Of a DNA stretch of 64,000 bases, positions 1 through 6,104 are shown piece after piece. The notes beneath the pieces are model-generated. The model did not search any database. It was not told where the DNA came from and saw only the letters and a list, made by a program, of their open reading frames with translations. The translations under genes were made by a program, and so were the position numbers. The stretch's first letter is position 1; each line of letters starts with the position of its first letter. The stretch covers positions 2,542,501 to 2,606,500 of the forward strand of contig CP066886.1 of NCBI GenBank assembly GCA_016745315.1, read 5' to 3'. Source of the stretch: Arthrospira sp. PCC 9108 (lineage in GTDB: Bacteria; Cyanobacteriota; Cyanobacteriia; Cyanobacteriales; Microcoleaceae).

Positions 1-68
1 GCGACTATTGCGGTCATACCGGCGGCAAGGGAGGCACTAACTAAGAATTTGTTGATAAGTCCAGCCAT
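1..68 (-). CDS. N-terminal fragment of a secreted protein (cut by left edge)
   Basis: Reading leftwards from an ATG at 68-66, the frame gives MAGLINKFLVSASLAAGMTA and runs off the window edge without a stop. A basic start followed by a hydrophobic Ala/Leu/Val stretch looks like a Sec signal peptide. A good ribosome binding site (AGGAG, read on the minus strand) lies about 9 bases before the ATG, which supports the start. Only about 22 codons are visible, so the mature protein cannot be identified. A long upstream region (to about 410) lies in front of it. Confidence 0.6.
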   Translation of the reverse strand, partial: MAGLINKFLVSASLAAGMTAIV

Positions 69-560
69 GATTGAAGTCTCCTAAAGTTAATAGTTGAGGG
101 TTGAGTTAGTCCTTTTGGGGAAGCTGTAATCAGCTTTACCTGAAAAGGGATTTTGTTTAATTATTATTAGTTTTTCGTAGATGACACCGCTTTTTTCATC
201 GGTTTCGCGCTTTTAAGTTAGGGCGCAGAGTCTTTAATATAGACATAAATTTAACGCCTGCTGTTTTTTGACTCTGTGTTCATTATAGTTGACGGTCTGG
301 GAAAAGTCTATAAAGGTTCTGTAAAGTTATGGTGATTTTATATAAAGTTATCGGCAAATTTGATGGTGTCTAAGATTGGTCTGATGATGGTTAAAAATAC
401 TCCGTATTTCTACGAAAAATTACAGTTTTTTGGGGGTGATGTTTAAGAGATTGATCGGTATATTTAAAGGGGGCCGGACTCGATGAAACCCAGAGTAGTG
501 CTGGGAATTGTCGAGAACCGGCCCCTATCATTAGTTGTAGTAAGTTAGGTGTTAGCTGGT
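69..560. other. Non-coding region of about 490 bp between two minus-strand genes
   Basis: No convincing gene; the 137-codon open frame at 391-804 overlaps the aminotransferase and has no family features. The stretch is the 5' region of the left-edge secreted protein and the 3' region of the aminotransferase. It holds two notable elements, listed separately: a nested hairpin at 469-526 and the motif AAATACGGAGTA (minus strand, 398-409) that recurs at 59008-59019. Confidence 0.6.
469..526. other. Three-tier nested hairpin (candidate structured RNA or 3' UTR element)
   Basis: Three perfect helices nest in one 56-base element: GGGGCCGG (470-477) with CCGGCCCC (518-525), CTCGA (479-483) with TCGAG (511-515), and CCCAG (489-493) with CTGGG (501-505). 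Internal loops are 1/2 and 5/5 bases and the terminal loop has 7. No T-run follows on either strand, so it is not a standard intrinsic terminator. It lies 35 bases past the aminotransferase stop. It could be a processing or stability element, a small RNA, or a remnant of a mobile repeat. Confidence 0.55.
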
Positions 561-1769
561 TTAGGGCTGGTGGGACTGCAAGAATTGGGCAATCCGGTCT
601 ACGGCGACTTTTAAGACTTCTGGGGGATGAACGAGAGCAAAGCGGACATATCCTTCGCCGGATTTGCCAAAGCCAACGCCGGGAGATACGGCGACTCCGG
701 TTTGTTGGACTAATTGGGCGCAGAAGCGGATAGAATCTTGACTCCAGGGTTCGGGGAGTTTTGCCCAAATGTAGAGGGTGGCTATGGGGGTAGGTACATC
801 CCAACCGATGTCATGGAGGGCTTTAACAAAGACATCGCGCCGCTCTCGGAAGGTATCAACGGTGTAGCTAATTAATTCTTGAGGGCCGGTTAAAGCAGCG
901 ATCGCACCATTAAGAATGCCACGATACTGATTAAAGTCGATCGCCGCCTTGACCTGTCGCAGAGCGAGAATCAATTGAGGATTTCCGACGGCGAAACCGA
1001 TACGGAAGCCCCCCATATTATAGGACTTGGAAAAGGTAAAAAACTCTATGGAGACGGTTTTCTGGGGGTCTGCTTGCAAGATAGAGGGGGCAATGGCATC
1101 ATTATTGACGGCATTGCCTTCTGGGAAGACAAAATCCCCGTAGGGGAAATCATGAACGAGGACGAGATCATTTTTTTGACAGAAGGCTACGGCTTCCTGA
1201 AAAAATGATAAGGGAGCGATCGCGGTTGTGGGATTATGGGGATAACTCAAGACCATCATTTTGGCTTGAGACAATACGGCTTGGGGAATTTCCTCAAACT
1301 TTGGCAGGAAGCCATTTTCAGCCAACATGGTCATGGGGTAAATTTGTCCGCCAGCTATATATACTCCGCCGGCGTGGGAAGGATAGCCCGGATCTTGTAA
1401 TAGGGCAAAATCTCCGGGGTCAAGAATAGCTAAAGGCAGATGTCCTGTTCCTTCCTGACAGCCTATGAGTTGGAGAACTTCGGTTTCTGGGTCAACTGGC
1501 ACGCCATACTTTTGGGTGTACCAGTGAGCGGCGGCATCTCGAAAATCCTTAGTATTGCGGAATAAAGCGTAACCGTGGGTTGTAGTATCGTCGAGGGAGT
1601 CCCGAATGCGATCGATAATGTGATTAGCCACAGGTACATCAGAAGAACCCAAAGACAAGTCAATCAGATCTTGTCCGGCGGCCAATGCTTTGGCTTTGGC
1701 TCGATCCATATCAGCAAATACATTAGACCGTAGAGGTTCTAGTCGCTTAGAAAATTGCATAGCATTCAA
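561..1769 (-). CDS. PLP-dependent class I/II aminotransferase (aspartate / LL-diaminopimelate aminotransferase-like)
   Basis: A 402-residue fold-type I aminotransferase, which transfers amino groups between an amino acid and a 2-oxo acid using pyridoxal phosphate in the cytosol. Visible family marks are GCQEGTGHLPLAIL near residue 105 (cofactor phosphate region), LSYPHNPTTA near 175, VHDFPYGDFVF near 207, the Schiff-base lysine in FSKSYNMGGFRIGF near 247, and the C-terminal YVRFALV with the carboxylate-binding Arg. Length is normal for the family. The start may be Met1 or Met4 (MQFSKRLEPL). Cyanobacterial relatives are often labelled aspartate aminotransferase or DapL-like; the substrate cannot be fixed from sequence. 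It is followed on the same strand by nothing until the left-edge gene, and the thioredoxin gene lies 39 bases upstream in the same direction, so the two may be co-transcribed. Confidence 0.85.
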   Translation of the reverse strand: MNAMQFSKRLEPLRSNVFADMDRAKAKALAAGQDLIDLSLGSSDVPVANHIIDRIRDSLDDTTTHGYALFRNTKDFRDAAAHWYTQKYGVPVDPETEVLQLIGCQEGTGHLPLAILDPGDFALLQDPGYPSHAGGVYIAGGQIYPMTMLAENGFLPKFEEIPQAVLSQAKMMVLSYPHNPTTAIAPLSFFQEAVAFCQKNDLVLVHDFPYGDFVFPEGNAVNNDAIAPSILQADPQKTVSIEFFTFSKSYNMGGFRIGFAVGNPQLILALRQVKAAIDFNQYRGILNGAIAALTGPQELISYTVDTFRERRDVFVKALHDIGWDVPTPIATLYIWAKLPEPWSQDSIRFCAQLVQQTGVAVSPGVGFGKSGEGYVRFALVHPPEVLKVAVDRIAQFLQSHQP

Positions 1770-1808
1770 CTCCGACGCAAACGGGACTCAATAAGAGATT
1801 TACAGATT

Positions 1809-2138
1809 CTACAGGTGAGGGTCAATCCACTCAATTAGTTTGTCTTTGGTAATTGCTCCCTCAAAGGAGGCGATAATTTCTCCGCCCCTAAATAGTCTCA
1901 AGGCTGGGACTCCTTCCACTTGACAGAGTTTAACTGCTTGGGGGTTGGGGTCGATTTCTAGTTTAACTACTTTTAGGCGATCGCTGTAAGTATTTGCTAC
2001 AGCTTCGACGGAGGGGGAAACCAAACGACAAGGGCCACACCAGCCAGCCCAGAAGTAGGCTAAAGTCGGCTGTCCAGTATTACCTAGGACTTCGGTTTCA
2101 AATTGGGAGTCTTGAATGACAATGACGTTGCTACTCAT
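1809..2138 (-). CDS. Thioredoxin
   Basis: A 109-residue single-domain thioredoxin with the full active site WCGPC at about residues 33-37 and the cis-Pro region GVPALRLF near 77. It reduces protein disulfides in the cytosol. The N-terminal segment before the core beta strand is short, and there is no signal peptide or membrane segment, so it is soluble. AYFWAGWCGPC replaces the more common VDFWAPWCGPC, so it belongs to a divergent cyanobacterial type rather than the m-type TrxA. It lies upstream of the aminotransferase on the same strand with a 39-base gap, compatible with one transcript. Confidence 0.9.
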   Translation of the reverse strand: MSSNVIVIQDSQFETEVLGNTGQPTLAYFWAGWCGPCRLVSPSVEAVANTYSDRLKVVKLEIDPNPQAVKLCQVEGVPALRLFRGGEIIASFEGAITKDKLIEWIDPHL

Positions 2139-2407
2139 TAAAGCTGCTCGGCTAGTACGACTTCCTGATCACTAATTAGATTACCATAGTGCAAAATTGT
2201 GACGAGGGCAGTCCTGAATGGGGGTGCGATCGCCCAAATGCAACAAAATTTAACTTTTGAGGGGGACAGAAGGGTGGGAGAGTCGGCGGAGGGTGATTTA
2301 CCAAAGATCCTGGGTCACTAGCCCGGTCGCTTCGGCTTTGCTCAACAAGCCTTGTAGGACGGCTTTTTATGTTATACTATTATGCTTAGGCGTGTTGTCC
2401 CATATAA

Positions 2408-3165
2408 ATGATTGTACTGGAGTTTAAAGCCAAAGGGAAGTCAAATCACGTGCATTACCATTGATGAGGCGATCCGAACTGCTCAGTTCATCGGCAATAA
2501 ATAAAGCGATCGGTTTCTGGATGGATAATTCAGGAATTGGACAGAATAATTTGTATGGTCTAGGGCAAAACACGCTCGAGATGAATTTCCTTTTGCTAAA
2601 AACTTAAACTCCAGCGCCTGTCAAGCGTCCATTGAAAGAGCATATTCGGCAATAAGGAGGTTCTACGAGAACTGCCGGAAAGCCATTCGAGGAAAGAAAG
2701 GTTTTCCCAAGTTCAAAAAGAACAGCCGTTCAGTTGAATACACAACTTGTGGTTGGAAGTTATCAGAAACTCGTAATCAAATCACCATTCCCGTCGATTA
2801 ATGATGCAAGTTGGTATCAGTTCAGGAAGCTAGAGTATTTTGGGGTGAAGTTTGGCAAGGTGACGGTTGCGGTTAACCCGGCTTATACTTCCCAAGAATG
2901 CTCTAACTGTGGTGCAGTGGTCAAAAAAGCCCTATCCACTCGAACTCATGTTTGTCAATGTGGGTTAAACTTGGATCGGGATGGGAGTGCTGCGCTCAAC
3001 ATCCTGTTCGCGCAGCGTTGCGCAGCAAAGTCAGCCTTGTGTACGCTAGGGCAAGCGCGAAGGGTCTTATACCCGAACGCTTCAGGAGATTCGACCATTA
3101 CTCGGGCTGGAGCAATCCTGTCAAAGCAAGTTGGGTCTATGAATGAAGAATCCCCTCGCCTTTAG
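2408..3165 (+). pseudogene. tnpB: tnpB (RNA-guided nuclease of IS605 family), frameshifted and lacking its core
   Basis: Fragments of TnpB can be read in changing frames: MIVLEFKAKGKS at 2408, then IDEAIRTAQFI (about 2462), then a DNSGIGQNNLYG block (about 2523), then ERAYSAIRRFYENCRKAIRG (2633-2692) and WKLSETRNQITI (about 2755). After a stop at 2799 the frame that begins at 2734 carries the C-terminal part: FGKVTVAVNPAYTSQECSNC, the zinc-ribbon cysteines CSNC...CQC, and NLDRDGSAALNIL with the last RuvC aspartate. The middle of the protein, which carries the first RuvC catalytic residues, is missing. At least three frameshifts and a deletion make it non-functional as a nuclease. Confidence 0.85.
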
Positions 3166-3180
3166 GCAGGGGAGTGTCAA
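3152..3180 (+). ncRNA. Right-end hairpin of the tnpB element (omega-RNA scaffold remnant)
   Basis: The inverted repeat CCCCTCGCC/GGCAGGGG with a TTTA loop sits just before the element's right end. In IS605-type elements the tnpB 3' region and right end encode the guide RNA scaffold, and the DNA just outside acts as guide. Here the hairpin is intact although tnpB is dead. That it is transcribed is inference only. Confidence 0.4.
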
Positions 3181-3361
3181 GATTTGTTAAGATTATTAAG
3201 AGGATTTCAATTCCCTGCATATAGGCTCTCAATAACCTGATAGACTTGAACACTGGGAGTGCTTAGGGACGGGTTCACGAATAACGGGCGTGCAAATCGA
3301 GGCTGTTTACTGAACCCACCCTTACAATCAGGCAATCTCAGATGTTGGGAGGATAAAACTC

Positions 3362-4399
3362 GTGGATAACGCTATTGGTTTAGAGATTATTGAGGTAGTC
3401 GAGCAAGCGGCGATCGCTTCGGCTCGATGGATGGGTAAAGGCGAAAAAAATACCGCCGACCATGTGGCTGTGGAAGCCATGCGCCAACGGATGAATCAAA
3501 TTCATATGCGCGGTCGTATCGTCATCGGTGAAGGGGAGCGCGATGAGGCTCCTATGCTCTACATTGGTGAAGAGGTAGGTATCTGCACCCAGGAAAATGC
3601 GGGGGCATTTTGTAACCCAGAAGAATTGGTAGAAATTGACATCGCGGTTGACCCCTGCGAAGGAACTAACCTGGTAGCCTACGGTCAAAATGGCTCGATG
3701 GCTGTGCTGGCTATTTCTGAGAAGGGGGGACTTTTTGCGGCTCCTGATTTCTACATGAAGAAACTAGCAGCCCCTCCGGTAGCTCGTGGTCATGTTGATC
3801 TTAACAAATCAGCTACAGAAAACCTCCAGATTATCTCGGACTGCATGGGTCGCGCGGTTGAGGAATTAGTGGTTGTGGTTATGGATCGCCCCCGCCACAA
3901 GGAACTGATTAAGGAAATTCGGGAAGCTGGTGCTAGGGTTCGTCTGATTAGTGATGGGGATGTGTCTGCAGCTATCTCCTGTGCTTTCTCTGGAACTAAT
4001 ATTCATGCTCTGATGGGTATTGGTGCGGCTCCTGAAGGGGTGATTTCGGCTGCGGCTATGCGCTGTCTGGGAGGTCACTTCCAAGGACAATTGATCTATG
4101 ACCCAGAAGTTGTCAAGACTGGTCTGATCGGGGAAAGCAAGGAAAGCAACATCGCTCGCTTGAAAGAGATGGGGATTGAAAATCCTGATAAGGTCTATAA
4201 TGCGGAAGAACTGGCTAACGGCAGAACTGTTCTATTTGCTGCCTGTGGTATTACTTCTGGTACTCTGATGGAGGGGGTTCGCTTCTTCGGTGGTGGGGCT
4301 CGGACTCAGAGCTTGGTAATTTCGTCTCAGTCGAAAACAGCTCGCTTTGTAGATACTATCCATATGTTTGAGAAGCCGAAAAATATTCAGCTTCGCTAG
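3362..4399 (+). CDS. glpX: Class II fructose-1,6-bisphosphatase / sedoheptulose-1,7-bisphosphatase
   Basis: A 345-residue GlpX-type phosphatase. In cyanobacteria this dual enzyme removes the 1-phosphate from both fructose-1,6- and sedoheptulose-1,7-bisphosphate in the Calvin cycle and gluconeogenesis. The N-terminal half carries the metal-binding motifs of the family, including GEGERDEAPMLYIGEEVG near residue 56 and the DPCEGTNL motif near 97; SDGDVSAAI and GIGAAPEGV follow. Length and sequence match the cyanobacterial FBP/SBPase closely. The start is GTG at 3362, supported by GGGAGG 9-14 bases before it. The leader (3180-3361) holds an inverted repeat, GGGTTCA at 3271-3277 with TGAACCC at 3311-3317. 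The gene is followed by hemA, 135 bases downstream. Confidence 0.95.
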   Translation: MDNAIGLEIIEVVEQAAIASARWMGKGEKNTADHVAVEAMRQRMNQIHMRGRIVIGEGERDEAPMLYIGEEVGICTQENAGAFCNPEELVEIDIAVDPCEGTNLVAYGQNGSMAVLAISEKGGLFAAPDFYMKKLAAPPVARGHVDLNKSATENLQIISDCMGRAVEELVVVVMDRPRHKELIKEIREAGARVRLISDGDVSAAISCAFSGTNIHALMGIGAAPEGVISAAAMRCLGGHFQGQLIYDPEVVKTGLIGESKESNIARLKEMGIENPDKVYNAEELANGRTVLFAACGITSGTLMEGVRFFGGGARTQSLVISSQSKTARFVDTIHMFEKPKNIQLR

Positions 4400-4415
4400 T
4401 TTCCCCAGTGGAAAC

Positions 4416-4497
4416 GGGATCAGGGAAATTGCACAGATTTTGGTGAATTGATGTGAGTTGACAGCAGAAACACCGGAGATGGCTTCGACCTGATCCC
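4416..4497 (+). other. Long-range inverted repeat between glpX and hemA (candidate RNA structure)
   Basis: Nine-base arms GGGATCAGG (4416-4424) and CCTGATCCC (4489-4497) pair perfectly around a 64-base interior. Immediately upstream, GTTTCC (4400-4405) pairs with GGAAAC (4410-4415) just after the glpX stop. The second arm ends 37 bases before the hemA ATG and is followed by an A-rich stretch. It could be the glpX 3' end or a folded hemA leader. Confidence 0.4.
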
Positions 4498-4534
4498 ATA
4501 CACTAATAAAAAAACCGAAACACTAAACCGTTTT

Positions 4535-5833
4535 ATGAATATTGCAGTCGTAGGTCTTAGTCACAAAACGGCTCCAGTTAACGTCCGTGAAAAACTCAGT
4601 ATTCCAGAACCTCAGATAGAAGGGGCGATCGCCAGTTTGTTGAGCTATCCTCATTTGGAAGAGGTGGCGATTCTTAGTACCTGTAATCGCTTGGAAATCT
4701 ATTTGGTCACAGTTGAGGCTCAACCGGGAATTAGGGAAGTAACCCAATTTCTGTCGGAGTCGAGTCAACTAACCCTGGCTGAACTGCGTCCCCATCTATT
4801 TACGCTTCTCCATGATGATGCGATTATGCACCTAATGCGAGTGGCGGCGGGATTGGATAGTTTGGTTCTGGGAGAAGGACAGATCCTCGCCCAAGTTAAG
4901 CAAACTCACAAGTTGGGTCAGCAATACAAGGGAATAGGGCGCATTCTCAATCGTTTATTTAAACAAGCCTTGACGGCTGGGAAACGGGTGCGGACAGAAA
5001 CTAGCATTGGTACGGGGGCGGTTTCTATTAGTTCTGCGGCTGTGGAATTGGTGCAGATGAAAGTGGAGGATCTGTCTGATTACCGAGTGGCTATTGTTGG
5101 GGCGGGTAAAATGTCTCGCCTATTGGTACAACATCTGCTCTCTAAGGGGGCTAACCACATCTCTATTATAAATCGTTCGTTAAAGCGATCGCAAGAGTTG
5201 GCGGGTCAATTTAGAGAGGCGGATTTGAACTTGTGTCCTCTGTCGGAAATGATGGCTGTTGTGGCTAATTCCGATATCGTCTTTACTAGCACAGGTGCGA
5301 CGGAACCGATTTTAGATAGAGCTAAATTAGAGGAGACTTTAGCCCCTAACCAGTCTCTAATGTTGGTTGATATTTCTGTTCCTCGCAATGTGGCGGCTGA
5401 TGTCACGGAGTTACCAGGAATTAAGGCGTTTAATGTGGATGACTTAAAGGCGGTGGTAGCCCAAAACTATGAAAGCCGCCGGAGAATGGCGCTGGAGGCG
5501 GAGGTTCTTCTTGAAGAAGAAGTGGAAGCCTTTGATGTCTGGTGGCGGAGTTTGGAAACAGTCCCGACAATTAACTGTCTGCGCGATAAGATTGAAGGGA
5601 TTAGAGAACAGGAACTGGAAAAAGCGTTATCTCGTTTGGGATCGGAATTTGCGGAAAAGCATCAGGAGGTGATTGAAGCCCTGACTAGGGGTATTGTCAA
5701 TAAAATCCTTCATGATCCTATGGTACAATTGCGATCGCAGCAGGATATTGAAGCCCGCCGCCGGGCTATGCAAACCCTGCAAACTCTGTTTAACCTTGAC
5801 CCAGAAGCAGTATCTGGTCAACAGTACAGTTAG
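4535..5833 (+). CDS. hemA: Glutamyl-tRNA reductase
   Basis: A 432-residue glutamyl-tRNA reductase. It reduces glutamate bound to tRNA(Glu) to glutamate-1-semialdehyde with NADPH, the first committed step to haem, chlorophyll and bilins. The catalytic cysteine lies in ILSTCNRLEIYL near residue 48-55; the LVLGEGQILAQVK signature is near 110; the NADPH Rossmann motif VAIVGAGKMS is near 185; the C-terminal helical dimerisation domain follows (about 310-432). Length is normal. It starts at ATG 4535 with no strong ribosome binding site. It sits between glpX and valS on the same strand; the 271-base gap before valS makes co-transcription with valS uncertain. Confidence 0.96.
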   Translation: MNIAVVGLSHKTAPVNVREKLSIPEPQIEGAIASLLSYPHLEEVAILSTCNRLEIYLVTVEAQPGIREVTQFLSESSQLTLAELRPHLFTLLHDDAIMHLMRVAAGLDSLVLGEGQILAQVKQTHKLGQQYKGIGRILNRLFKQALTAGKRVRTETSIGTGAVSISSAAVELVQMKVEDLSDYRVAIVGAGKMSRLLVQHLLSKGANHISIINRSLKRSQELAGQFREADLNLCPLSEMMAVVANSDIVFTSTGATEPILDRAKLEETLAPNQSLMLVDISVPRNVAADVTELPGIKAFNVDDLKAVVAQNYESRRRMALEAEVLLEEEVEAFDVWWRSLETVPTINCLRDKIEGIREQELEKALSRLGSEFAEKHQEVIEALTRGIVNKILHDPMVQLRSQQDIEARRRAMQTLQTLFNLDPEAVSGQQYS

Positions 5834-6104
5834 ACTCTCAAGATTACCAGTCCCCCCATCCTCCATTAAGGGGGTTCGGGGTGGGTCTGGGCTGCCAAGA
5901 CAAGAGGAGAGGAAAAGCAGGTAGGCGGGGCTGAATAGGATTGGGAAGGCGGTTAAGATACTTCCCATGGCGATATGGTAGCGGCTAGGATGACGGCGAA
6001 GCGCGACGATAACTAATAATCTAATCATCTACTGTAATTTAAGCCTTGATGTGGCAAAATATTTAGGAACGAGCAATCAGCTTAAACTGTCGATATAATC
6101 TGCT

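Larger units (their letters stand above)
2316..3180 (+). mobile_element. Decayed IS200/IS605-type (TnpB-only) insertion element
   Basis: The element contains a broken tnpB (listed separately) flanked by the kind of ends seen in cyanobacterial IS1341/IS605 elements. The left side (about 2316-2406) has subterminal imperfect palindromes. The right side ends in the hairpin CCCCTCGCC-TTTA-GGCAGGGG (3152-3172) followed by AGTGTCAA. No tnpA transposase is present. Boundaries are approximate because these elements make no target duplication and have no terminal inverted repeats. Confidence 0.6.

Noticed and set aside
391..804. 137-codon open frame on the minus strand overlapping the aminotransferase
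   Set aside because: It overlaps a clear gene in another frame, has a Ser/Arg/Pro-rich composition and no recognisable motif.
5627..6028. Open frames on both strands between hemA and valS
   Set aside because: They run through the hemA 3' end and a G/C-rich intergenic stretch, with no ribosome site or family match.
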